The position numbers and the translations under genes were made by a program. 62,302 nucleotides of DNA from Pelagicoccus sp. Lineage in GTDB: Bacteria; Verrucomicrobiota; Verrucomicrobiia; Opitutales; Opitutaceae. The stretch is taken from positions 1-62,302 of the forward strand of contig JANQRJ010000039.1 in the NCBI GenBank assembly GCA_028284635.1. The letters run 5' to 3'. This document shows, in pieces, positions 8,772 to 16,222 of this stretch. The notes beneath the pieces are model-generated. The model worked only from the letters and a program-made list of their open reading frames with translations, searched no databases and was not told the DNA's origin. Every line of letters begins with the position of its first letter. Within the stretch, counting starts at the first letter, position 1.

Positions 8772-9428
8772 ATGATTGACGAAAACGACCGAGCGCAACG
8801 GTTGCTCCAAGGGTATTCGGGCGCGATCTTCGATGTTTTGCGCGCCATGGGCATGCCGTCCCAAGCGCTTCCACATTCGATCCGCCCGCTGGACGATTCT
8901 CTTAAGGTGGCCGGCCCGGTTTTCACGGTGGAAGGCCGTCGCGTGGACGGGCTCGATGCCCACGAGTCGCTTTTGCAATGGACGTCCATGCTCTCCCGGG
9001 CGCCGGCTGGCTCGGTCGTCGTCTGCCAACCGCACGACTCGGAACTGGCGCACATGGGAGAACTGTCAGCCGAAACCTTCCACAAAAAGGGAATCCTCGG
9101 CTACGTCGTCGACGGGGGTTGTCGCGATACGGACTTCATCACTCGACTCGGATTCCCCGTTTTCTGCCGCTACAACACGCCGGTCGACGTCGTGGGCCGA
9201 TGGCGGGCGGAAAGCTTCGGCGAACCCATCCGCATCGGAGACGTCGAAATCTGCACCGGAGACTGGATTTTCTCGGATCGGGACGGATCGGTCGTCATTC
9301 CCGCCGATCATATCGATGCCGTCATCGAAGATGTCGAACGCGTCCTGCGGACGGAAAACAAAGTCCGCACCGCAATCATGAACGGGACCGATCCAAAGGA
9401 AGCGTACTTGACCTATGGAAAGTTCTGA
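8772..9428 (+). CDS. RraA-like lyase/aldolase (4-hydroxy-4-methyl-2-oxoglutarate aldolase family)
   Basis: 218-residue protein of the RraA/HMG-aldolase fold, often annotated dimethylmenaquinone methyltransferase. GELS (96-99) and the GGCRDT segment (115-120, Arg118-Asp119) are the divalent-metal and substrate-binding signature of class II pyruvate aldolases and related decarboxylases, so a catalytic rather than RNase-inhibitor role is likely. It is the first gene of the rightward arm and overlaps the next gene by 14 bases, indicating translational coupling. The cluster thus encodes two C-C bond cleaving enzyme types, this and the DapA homologue; which acts on which intermediate is not decided by sequence. 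Confidence 0.8.
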   Translation: MIDENDRAQRLLQGYSGAIFDVLRAMGMPSQALPHSIRPLDDSLKVAGPVFTVEGRRVDGLDAHESLLQWTSMLSRAPAGSVVVCQPHDSELAHMGELSAETFHKKGILGYVVDGGCRDTDFITRLGFPVFCRYNTPVDVVGRWRAESFGEPIRIGDVEICTGDWIFSDRDGSVVIPADHIDAVIEDVERVLRTENKVRTAIMNGTDPKEAYLTYGKF

Positions 9429-9729
9429 CGCCCACCTTCAACTCATTCGCCTTCGTCCCGAAGACAATGTAGGAATCCTGCCAAAAGGCGTCGAACCTGG
9501 AGAGACCCTGCTAGTGGAAAACGAGCCGGTGTCCTTTCCCGAAGCCTTGCCCCTGGGACACAAGATCGCCCTGCGTCCTATTTCCGCCCGCGAGAAGATC
9601 ATCAAGTACGGCATGCCCATAGGCTCGACCACTCGAGCCATACAGTCTGGGGAACACGTGCATCTGCACAACATGCAAAGCGACTATATCAACCCGCAAA
9701 CCCGTTTGTCCGGAGATGGAAGCCACTAG
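9415..9729 (+). CDS. UxaA N-terminal (SAF) domain protein, dehydratase small subunit
   Basis: 104-residue stand-alone SAF domain equal to the N-terminal part of altronate/galactarate dehydratases. The family core is visible: GHKIALRPI, IIKYGMPIGSTT, IQSGEHVHLHN. In classical UxaA the domain is fused to the large catalytic domain; here it is a separate reading frame that overlaps both neighbours by 14 bases, so the pair with 9716 should be made together and form one enzyme. Confidence 0.85.
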   Translation: MESSDAHLQLIRLRPEDNVGILPKGVEPGETLLVENEPVSFPEALPLGHKIALRPISAREKIIKYGMPIGSTTRAIQSGEHVHLHNMQSDYINPQTRLSGDGSH

Positions 9730-10921
9730 CAAGACAACCGCCTATCTCAGGCCAGACGGACGCAAGGGCATACGCAACGCGCTCGTGGTGGTGTATCTGG
9801 TAGAATGCGCCCACCATGTCGCCCGCGAGATTGCCTACCCCTATCGGGAGAGAGGCGTCCAAGTCATCGGTTTCTCCGGCTGCTATCCCAACGACTACTC
9901 GCAAAAGCTCCTGCAGAGGCTTTGCACGCACGCGAATGTGGGAGGCGCGCTGCTCGTATCCCTGGGATGCGAGGGCTTCGATCGCGACCGGCTCGCTGAA
10001 TTCATCCGCGCCTCGGGGCGTCCCCAAAAGACATTGGTCATCCAAGAGGCCGGCGGCACCCCTGCCTCCATCGCGGAAGGGCGGCGTTGGATCGATGACG
10101 CCCTGGATGAAATGGCCCGCGTCCCCCGCGTTTCGATGGGATTCGACGAACTTGTCGTCGGCACGATCTGCGGCGGTTCGGATGCCGCAAGCGGCATCTC
10201 AGCCAATCCTGCGGTAGGCCACTGCTTCGACCGCCTGGTGGAGCGAGGGGCGACCTGCATATTCGAAGAGACCGGAGAGCTGATCGGCTGCGAACAAGAC
10301 ATGGCCCGGCGCGCGGCGCGTGACGAACTCCGGCAACCCTTGCTCGACTCCGTCGCCAAAGCCGCTCGGTACTACCAAACCCTTGGCCATGGCAGCTTTG
10401 CTCCTGGAAACGCCGAAGGCGGTTTGACGACTCAGGAGGAAAAATCCCTCGGCGCCTATTGCAAGAGCGGCTCCTCTCCTATTTCCGGCATAATCAAGCC
10501 TGGCGATGTCCCTACTGCTGGCGGACTCTATCTCCTAGACGTCGTGCCGGACGGGGAAGTCCGCTACGGATTCCCAAACATCAATGACAGCGCCGAGATC
10601 GCCGAACTGATCGCCTGCGGCTCCCATCTGATTCTCTTCACCACCGGGCGGGGATCCGTGGTGGGCTCCGCCATATCCCCTGTCATTAAAATCTGCTCCA
10701 ATCCAGAAACCTTCGCCCGGATGGAAGAAGACATGGATATCAACGCGGGCAGGATCCTTTCGGGCCAGGCCACCATCGAATCCGTGGGCGACGAGATCAT
10801 AGCCCGCCTAGGCGAGGTCGCCAACGGAGCGCCCAGCAAATCCGAAGGGCTCGGCCACCAAGAATTTGTAATGACCTACAAGAGCTTCGAGCCCCTCGGG
10901 CCAAGCTGCTTTCCAGCCTAA
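9716..10921 (+). CDS. UxaA-family sugar acid dehydratase, large subunit
   Basis: 401-residue catalytic part of an altronate/galactarate/arabinonate-type dehydratase, converting an aldonic acid to a 2-keto-3-deoxy acid. GGSDAASGISANPAVG (about 154-169) is the family hallmark; SLGCEG and LVIQEAGG in the first part also match. Conserved Cys/His residues fit an Fe-dependent enzyme. The start overlaps the SAF-domain gene by 14 bases. With the lactonase-like and aldolase genes it completes a non-phosphorylative route from lactone to pyruvate plus an aldehyde. The substrate (fuconate, rhamnonate, altronate or other) cannot be read from sequence. Confidence 0.86.
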   Translation: MEATSKTTAYLRPDGRKGIRNALVVVYLVECAHHVAREIAYPYRERGVQVIGFSGCYPNDYSQKLLQRLCTHANVGGALLVSLGCEGFDRDRLAEFIRASGRPQKTLVIQEAGGTPASIAEGRRWIDDALDEMARVPRVSMGFDELVVGTICGGSDAASGISANPAVGHCFDRLVERGATCIFEETGELIGCEQDMARRAARDELRQPLLDSVAKAARYYQTLGHGSFAPGNAEGGLTTQEEKSLGAYCKSGSSPISGIIKPGDVPTAGGLYLLDVVPDGEVRYGFPNINDSAEIAELIACGSHLILFTTGRGSVVGSAISPVIKICSNPETFARMEEDMDINAGRILSGQATIESVGDEIIARLGEVANGAPSKSEGLGHQEFVMTYKSFEPLGPSCFPA

Positions 10922-10934
10922 ACCACCACTAGAC

Positions 10935-11744
10935 ATGCAACTCCAGCTAGACGAAAAAACCGTATTGGTGACAGGCGGCACTCGCGGGATCGGACTCGGC
11001 ATCGTCCACGCCTTTCTCCAGGAAGACGCCAGGGTGCTGGCCACCGGCCGCTCCGCCGAAAGCATCCAACACGCACAGCAAGGCCTGAGCGAAGACATGG
11101 CGCAGCGCTGCGAATTTCGCGCCGTCGACATGAAGGACGAGCGGCAGGTCGAAGCGCTGCTCCAGGAAATCGATGCCCAATGGGGAGGCCTGGACGTGCT
11201 GGTAAACAATGCGGGCGTGAACGACGCCGTTGGCTTGCGACGCGAACCCGCAGACTTCCGAGCCTCCTTGGAAAGCAACCTGGTTCACTATTTCTCCTGC
11301 GCCCATTTCGGGCTAGACGGTCTTGTCAAAAACAAGGGCGTGATCCTCAACATAGGTTCCAAAACGGGAACCACCGGCCAAGGAGGAACTTCCGGCTATG
11401 CCGCTGCAAACGGCGCCATAGACGCATTGACGCGAGAGTGGGCCGTAGACCTGGCCACCCATGGCGTTCGCGTAAACTGCCTGATACCCGCCGAGGTGAT
11501 CACTCCGCAATACGAGCAGTGGCTAGCCGAGGCTGAGGACCCGGAAGCCGCCCTTGCTCAGCTCAACCGATCCATCCCCTTCGGTTCGCGCACGACCACC
11601 ATCGAGGAGATCGCCCAGACGGCCGTATTTCTCTGCTCTGCCGCCTCCTCCCACACGACCGGCCAGCTTATTTTCGTGGACGGCGGCTACGTCCACCTAG
11701 ACCGAGCAATGACCTCGGGAACCTCTCACTTGAAAAGTTCCTAG
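10935..11744 (+). CDS. SDR oxidoreductase, L-fucose dehydrogenase-like
   Basis: 269-residue short-chain dehydrogenase. TGGTRGIG (13-20) is the NAD(P) glycine motif, NNAG (91-94) is present, Ser142 and Tyr155 are in place. The active-site YxxxK reads Y-A-A-A-N, so the expected Lys159 is Asn. Flanking motifs TGQGGTSGY, LTREWAVDL and VRVNCLIPAEVITPQYEQW are those of the L-fucose dehydrogenase-like subgroup, and the tail VDGGYVHLDRA also matches, followed by about ten extra residues. It starts 13 bases after the UxaA gene. Likely role: oxidation of a 6-deoxy-hexose or related sugar to its lactone, if the Lys-less active site works. Confidence 0.84.
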   Translation: MQLQLDEKTVLVTGGTRGIGLGIVHAFLQEDARVLATGRSAESIQHAQQGLSEDMAQRCEFRAVDMKDERQVEALLQEIDAQWGGLDVLVNNAGVNDAVGLRREPADFRASLESNLVHYFSCAHFGLDGLVKNKGVILNIGSKTGTTGQGGTSGYAAANGAIDALTREWAVDLATHGVRVNCLIPAEVITPQYEQWLAEAEDPEAALAQLNRSIPFGSRTTTIEEIAQTAVFLCSAASSHTTGQLIFVDGGYVHLDRAMTSGTSHLKSS

Positions 11745-11890
11745 GCCGCCCAAAGCAGGCCAGCGCAAGGGGATCCGTCGCTGTTCTCTAATCGGGCCCA
11801 TTTTCTGAATACGATCTCTCGACAAGCGGAGCCTCGTGTCGTCATTTTGCCTCTTCGCCCGGCAATATGAATTTCGCATACCAATAACGG

Positions 11891-13132
11891 ATGCAACCTC
11901 CGACACCCTCAACCGAAAAACAAACACGCGGGTGGCGAGCCTTGGGCCCTGGCTTTGTGGTGGCCGCTACGGGAGTCGGAGCGGGCGACTTGATCGCGGC
12001 GGCAGTCGCAGGGCAGCGGTTCGGATTGAGCATCATCTGGGTCGTCGCGCTAGGGGCGCTCTTCAAGGCCTTTCTCAACGAAGGGGTCTCGCGCTGGCAG
12101 CTCGCCACGGGCACCACGCTTATAGAAGGCTGGATAAGCCATCTCCCGCGTTGGGTGGCCTGGTACTTTCTCCTCTATCTTTGCTTTTGGGGATTTCTGG
12201 TCGCCGCGGCCCTCGTCTCGGCCTGCGGGCTGGCGGCTCACAGCCTTTTCCCTGCCCTGCCCATACCGGCGTGGGCTACCCTGCACTCCCTGCTGGGAGC
12301 GTTCCTGGTGTGGATCGGACGCTACGCCGTTTTCGAGACAATCATGAAAGGCCTGATCGCGGCCATGTTCGCCATGGTCATCGCCTGCGCCATCTGGATC
12401 GGCGCTCCCGCCTCAGAACTCCTGTCGGGCCTGTTCATACCCACCATCCCCGAAGGGTCCGCCCGCCTGCTCCTCGGCGTGATGGGTGGCGTGGGCGGCA
12501 GCGCCACTCTGCTCTGCTACGGATACTGGATACGGGAAAAAGGCTGGAAGGGCCAGGCGATGCAGCGACGCGCTTGGATAGACCTCGGCTCGGCCTACAC
12601 GCTCACCGGCCTTTTCGGAATCGCCCTGATCGTCATCGCCGCAACCGCCAAGCCTGGCGACGCCTCCGGCTCGGCCTTGATCCTGGCCTTGTCCGAACGC
12701 CTGGGGGAGATTCTCGGTCCCGTGGGAAAAGTCGCCTTCCTGATCGGCTTTTGGTGCGCCGTCTTCAGCTCGCTCCTGGGAGTATGGCAAGGCGTTCCGT
12801 ATCTCTTTTCCAACTACATCCAAACGCTGAGCCGCAAAAAGACGGACTCGACTTCCAGCCGCTCGTCGAGCTATCGGGGCTTCCTGCTCTTTCTGGCCCT
12901 CCCGCCGCTGGCGATGCTCTTCTTTCAGCGACCACTGACCATCGTCATCCTCTACGCAGTCGCCGGGGCGTTTTTCATGCCGTTTCTAGCCGCCACCCTT
13001 CTCATCATGAACAACCGGGCATCATGGGTCGGCGAAATGAAGAACGGATTAGCGACCAACATCATTCTCGTCTGCTCGCTCATCCTCTTCGCCCTCCTAT
13101 TCGGCTTCGAAGTCGCGCAACGGCTTTTTTAG
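11891..13132 (+). CDS. Nramp-fold membrane transporter lacking canonical metal-binding motifs
   Basis: 413 residues, about eleven transmembrane helices, clear Nramp architecture (GPGFVVAATGVGAGDLIAA at helix 1; GGVGGSATLLCYGYWIREKGW at helix 6). The helix-1 DPGN and helix-6 MPH motifs that bind Mn/Fe in Nramp proteins are replaced by GAGD and GGVGG, so ordinary transition-metal transport is doubtful. It is the last gene of the rightward arm, 146 bases after the SDR. Options are Mg2+ (some Nramp relatives lost these motifs), or import of the pathway substrate itself. The C-terminal end runs into a T-rich stretch. Confidence 0.8.
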   Translation: MQPPTPSTEKQTRGWRALGPGFVVAATGVGAGDLIAAAVAGQRFGLSIIWVVALGALFKAFLNEGVSRWQLATGTTLIEGWISHLPRWVAWYFLLYLCFWGFLVAAALVSACGLAAHSLFPALPIPAWATLHSLLGAFLVWIGRYAVFETIMKGLIAAMFAMVIACAIWIGAPASELLSGLFIPTIPEGSARLLLGVMGGVGGSATLLCYGYWIREKGWKGQAMQRRAWIDLGSAYTLTGLFGIALIVIAATAKPGDASGSALILALSERLGEILGPVGKVAFLIGFWCAVFSSLLGVWQGVPYLFSNYIQTLSRKKTDSTSSRSSSYRGFLLFLALPPLAMLFFQRPLTIVILYAVAGAFFMPFLAATLLIMNNRASWVGEMKNGLATNIILVCSLILFALLFGFEVAQRLF

Positions 13133-13143
13133 AGTACGCGAGA

Positions 13144-13320
13144 AAGGCTGAAGGGGTTAAGGCTGAAGGCTGAGGGTGGGTTCTGCGGCCTTCGGCCTAT
13201 CTGGCTTTGCCAGCTTGGGGACTCAATGGGGTTAGATCAAAATCCGTAGGGCCGGCGCTTGCCGCCGTGCCGCGGAGAATAGATCCAACCAACGCGGCTC
13301 GCTCGGCGATCGAGCCCTAC
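13144..13320. repeat. GGCTGAAGG repeat plus REP doublet
   Basis: 13144-13198 is a copy of the dispersed repeat (GGCTGAAGGGGTTAAGGCTG ... TTCTGCGGCCTTCGGCC). 13246-13320 is a REP doublet: it opens GTAGGGCCGGCGCTTGCCGC and closes with the inverted CGGCGATCGAGCCCTAC. The block separates the transporter gene from the Fic gene and recurs with variations near the other Fic remnant at 29285. Confidence 0.8.
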
Positions 13321-13368
13321 CTTGAGCGACTTATCGTTTGGATAGGCTCTAGCAAATCATCACTTGCA

Positions 13369-13395
13369 AAACCGTAACGTTATGGTTTACGGTTT
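13369..13395. promoter_or_regulatory. Perfect inverted repeat upstream of the Fic-MerR gene
   Basis: AAACCGTAA (13369-13377) and TTACGGTTT (13387-13395) are perfect 9-base arms around a 9-base spacer; a nested near-palindrome CCGTAACGTTATGG sits inside. It ends 4 bases before the chosen start codon (13400). Position and symmetry suggest an operator, plausibly for the MerR-type domain of the Fic protein itself. Confidence 0.6.
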
Positions 13396-13399
13396 ATGG

Positions 13400-14380
13400 A
13401 TGACTTTTGACGCCCTAGACCGAAAGAAATCGGAGCTAGACGCTCATCGGCCTCTTCCAAGCGAGCTCGTCGCCAATCTGGATGAGTGGTTTCGCATCGA
13501 GCTCACCTATACGAGCAACGCCATTGAAGGCAATACGCTCACTCGCCGCGAGACTGCCCTCGTCGTCGAGAAGGGCATAACCGTTGGCGGGAAATCGCTG
13601 GCAGAGCATCTAGAGGCGACCAACCATGCCGCAGCCTTGGATTGGGTGAAGACGCAGATAAAGCGGAAGCCTCAGCAAATTTCCACTCAGGACATCCTCC
13701 ACATCCACAATCTGATATTGAAAGGGATAGACGATGCCCACGCCGGTCACTTTCGCAGCGTTCCCGTTCGTGTCTCGGGATCGACGGTCGTTTTTCCCAA
13801 CCCACGCAAGGTCCCCGACCTGATGGACGAGTTTCAGGATTGGCTGAAGGCAAAACCGAAACTGCACCCAGCCGAACTCGCAGCCGAGGCCCACTATCGC
13901 CTTGTCACGATTCATCCCTTTGTAGATGGCAACGGTCGCGCCGCTCGGCTGCTCATGAACCTCATTCTGATGATGAAGGGCTTTCCTCCCGCCATTATCC
14001 GCAAGCAAGATAGGCTCGCGTACATTGGTTCTCTCGAAAAGGCCCAGACAGGCGGCGCTAAGGACGAGTACTTGAAAATCGTCACCAAGGCTGTCGAGAG
14101 ATCACTGAACATCTACTTGAAAGCCGTTACTGCGGACGAAGATACTTCCGAGCAGGACAGCGACGCCCTTCTCAAGATTGGCCAACTAGCAAAACGAGTT
14201 GGCGTACCCAATTCGACAATACGCCACTGGACGAAAGAAGGACTTCTCGAAATAGCCGAGACAACGGAATCAGGCTACCAGATGTACAACCCTGACATGG
14301 TTGAGCGCATTGAGACAATCAACCAACTAAAGGAGAAGCGGCTGACTCTCGAAGAGATCGGAAAGCGACTGAGTCGCTAA
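13400..14380 (+). CDS. Fic-domain protein with C-terminal MerR-type helix-turn-helix
   Basis: 326 residues. The Fic motif HPFVDGNGRAAR (172-183) keeps the catalytic His and the phosphate-binding loop, so AMP or another nucleotide monophosphate transfer is expected. SNAIEGN (39-45) matches the inhibitory (S/T)xxxE(G/N) motif placed N-terminally (class II Fic), so activity is probably self-restrained. Residues 257-326 look like a MerR DNA-binding domain (LLKIGQLAKRVGVPNSTIRH, then LEEIGKRL). In-frame starts exist upstream (TTG 13364, ATG 13382), but these lie within the palindrome; ATG 13400 is preferred. The organisation implies an autoregulated stress or toxin-like Fic unit; target protein unknown. 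Confidence 0.85.
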   Translation: MTFDALDRKKSELDAHRPLPSELVANLDEWFRIELTYTSNAIEGNTLTRRETALVVEKGITVGGKSLAEHLEATNHAAALDWVKTQIKRKPQQISTQDILHIHNLILKGIDDAHAGHFRSVPVRVSGSTVVFPNPRKVPDLMDEFQDWLKAKPKLHPAELAAEAHYRLVTIHPFVDGNGRAARLLMNLILMMKGFPPAIIRKQDRLAYIGSLEKAQTGGAKDEYLKIVTKAVERSLNIYLKAVTADEDTSEQDSDALLKIGQLAKRVGVPNSTIRHWTKEGLLEIAETTESGYQMYNPDMVERIETINQLKEKRLTLEEIGKRLSR

Positions 14381-14488
14381 ACGCCCCAAGCGACCCCCCG
14401 TCTTTACCCAAGCTGTGGGGAATGTACACGCTGCGATTCAAAGTTGCACATCTAGATTCCGTAGGACACGTTCCGCTCGAACAACCTT

Positions 14489-15496
14489 ATGGACTTCTTG
14501 ATTGAATTTCTCGGGCGACTCGTCGGGCAGCTCCAATCTCCTACCTTGGGCTTCCTCATTGGGGGCGTCCTCCTCGCTGCCGCCGGCAGTAAACTCACCA
14601 TACCAAACGCTATCTACCAGTTTATCGTCTTCATGCTTCTAATGAAGATTGGCATCCAAGGAGGGCTTGAGATTCGTGATGCAGACCTAACGGCCATGCT
14701 TTTACCCGCCCTCTTCTCAATGATCATCGGCGCGGCAATCGTCTTCCTGGGCAACGCCTTTTTCTCACTGCTGCCTGGAATCAAGCGTGAAGACGGGATC
14801 GCCACCGCAGGACTCTTCGGAGCGGTTAGCGCATCAACTATGGCAGCCTGCATGGTCGTACTCGAGGAGGAGTCAGTCACCTTCGAAGCGTGGGTTCCTG
14901 CGTTGTATCCATTTATGGATATACCTGCTTTGGTCTTGGCAATCGTTCTGGCCAACATTTATGTCAAAAAGACCAAAGAAGGAAAAACGTCAGAAGTAAG
15001 CATCTGGGGAATCGTCAAGGAAAGCCTAAGAAGCTCCGCCCTCTCCGCTCTGATCCTCGGATTGCTGCTGGGACTGCTCACGCGTCCGGAGCGGGTCTTC
15101 CACGGTTTCTACGATCCTCTATTTCGAGGCTTCCTCTCGGTCCTTCTCTTGATCATGGGTATGGAAGCCTATTCACGCATCCACGAACTGAAGCGTGTCG
15201 CCCATTGGTACGCCCTCTACGCGACCGTCGCTCCAATCCTACACGGTCTCCTAGCCTTTGGCCTCGGCTACCTAGCCCATATCTGGACCGGCTTTAGTCC
15301 CGGAGGTGTCGTGCTATTGGCCGTAATCGCAGCCTCGAATTCCGACATTTCAGGTCCCCCAACCCTGCGAGGCGCGATCCCCTCTGCTAACCCATCCGCC
15401 TACATTGGCGCCTCTACCAGTCTGGGAACGCCAGTCGCCCTAGCGGTCTGCATTCCACTTTTCATCGCACTAAGTCAAGTCGTCTTCGACACATAA
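14489..15496 (+). CDS. sbtA: SbtA-type Na+-dependent bicarbonate transporter
   Basis: 335-residue membrane protein with about ten helices, matching the SbtA (PF05982) family. Recognisable parts are the N-terminal half (FLIGGVLLAAAGSKLTIP, MKIGIQGGLEI), the GLFGAVSASTMAA segment, and the C-terminal SNSDISGPPTLRGAIPSANP with YIGASTSLGTP. The following gene encodes the SbtB partner, which strengthens the call. In cyanobacteria SbtA imports bicarbonate for carbon concentration; here no carboxysome or Rubisco gene is near, so the likely use is bicarbonate supply for carboxylases. Preceded by 108 bases after the Fic gene, probably with its own promoter. Confidence 0.87.
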   Translation: MDFLIEFLGRLVGQLQSPTLGFLIGGVLLAAAGSKLTIPNAIYQFIVFMLLMKIGIQGGLEIRDADLTAMLLPALFSMIIGAAIVFLGNAFFSLLPGIKREDGIATAGLFGAVSASTMAACMVVLEEESVTFEAWVPALYPFMDIPALVLAIVLANIYVKKTKEGKTSEVSIWGIVKESLRSSALSALILGLLLGLLTRPERVFHGFYDPLFRGFLSVLLLIMGMEAYSRIHELKRVAHWYALYATVAPILHGLLAFGLGYLAHIWTGFSPGGVVLLAVIAASNSDISGPPTLRGAIPSANPSAYIGASTSLGTPVALAVCIPLFIALSQVVFDT

Positions 15497-15530
15497 ACTC
15501 ACACCATCGCAACTCGAAATTCTTCGTATC

Positions 15531-15866
15531 ATGACTTTGCATACAGCTGAAAAACTCGTCGTCATCACTGAAAAATTTATATCCAAAAACGTCTGCGACA
15601 TCATCGAGGCCTGCGGGGCGACTGGATACACCGTTGTCGCTGCCGGAGGCAAAGGCAGTCGCGACGTACGGGCCACTACGGAACGGGCATCGGTCATCGA
15701 CGACTTCTCCAACGTCAAGATCGAGGTCATAGTGAACGATAAAGCTATGGCCGAAGAAATTATGGAACGTGTAGTCAACGAATACTTCGATGACTATCCC
15801 GGCATAACCTACCTCGAATTCGTAGAGGTCCTCCGCCCTGCAAAATTCCACAAGACCGAACTCTGA
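15531..15866 (+). CDS. sbtB: SbtB-like PII-family regulator of SbtA
   Basis: 111-residue PII-like protein. LVVITEKFISKNVCDIIEA, GYTVVAAGGKGSRDVR and NEYFDDYPGITYLEFVEVL match SbtB, including the TxxGGKGSR T-loop/nucleotide region. It follows sbtA by 34 bases, the standard arrangement. In cyanobacteria SbtB binds adenine nucleotides (including cAMP/AMP) and gates SbtA. The C-terminal redox CGPEGC R-loop of several cyanobacterial SbtB proteins is absent: the protein ends FHKTEL. Regulation by nucleotide but not by that thiol switch is inferred. Confidence 0.86.
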   Translation: MTLHTAEKLVVITEKFISKNVCDIIEACGATGYTVVAAGGKGSRDVRATTERASVIDDFSNVKIEVIVNDKAMAEEIMERVVNEYFDDYPGITYLEFVEVLRPAKFHKTEL

Positions 15867-15906
15867 ATATCCCATGACAGGTTCAAACTTCAGAAGGTTT
15901 GTGGGA

Positions 15907-16158
15907 AAGGCTGAAGGGGGAAAGGCTGAAGGGGTTAAGGCTGAAGGCTGAGGGTGGGTTCTGCGGCCTTCGGCCTTCAAGTCGGACCAATGGGCGCAAA
16001 AAACTAGAAGCGCTTTTCGTATAGTCAGTCGCGCTTTGGCAATTCAGCCCCGATCTGAATTCAGAACAACATGCGGCTTGAGGTAGGGCCCGATCGCCGA
16101 GCGGGCCGTGTTGCAGGATCCATTCCCCGCAGCCCGCTCGCCGATCGAGCCCTACCTC
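15907..16158. repeat. GGCTGAAGG repeat followed by composite 150-bp REP element (copy 1)
   Basis: The 356-base gap between sbtB and the RidA gene is filled with repeats. 15907-15980 is the GGCTGAAGG/GCGGCCTTCGGCC repeat. The stretch after it (CAATGGGCGCAAAAAACTAG) recurs at about 29350-29370. 16008-16158 is a roughly 150-base element containing a palindromic REP doublet (GGTAGGGCCCGATCGCCGAG ... inverted CGATCGAGCCCTACC); an inverted, highly similar copy lies at 47266-47417. No gene is seen. Confidence 0.85.
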
Positions 16159-16222
16159 AAATCCTACTCGGGCCGCGAAACCTCTTCTGCGCCGCAGCCG
16201 GATTGTTCCCCCTCCCCCGACC

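Noticed and set aside
8772..9428. Menaquinone methyltransferase or RNase E inhibitor
   Set aside because: Those are historical labels for the RraA fold; the metal and Arg-Asp motifs and catabolic context favour a lyase.
11836..13173. 445-codon frame overlapping the Nramp-like gene on the same strand
   Set aside because: Arg/Pro/His-rich translation typical of a frame-shifted GC-rich gene; the transporter frame has clear membrane helices.
13144..13198. Possible CRISPR from GGCTGAAGG tandem units
   Set aside because: Units are contiguous and degenerate, without unique spacers of constant length and without cas genes.
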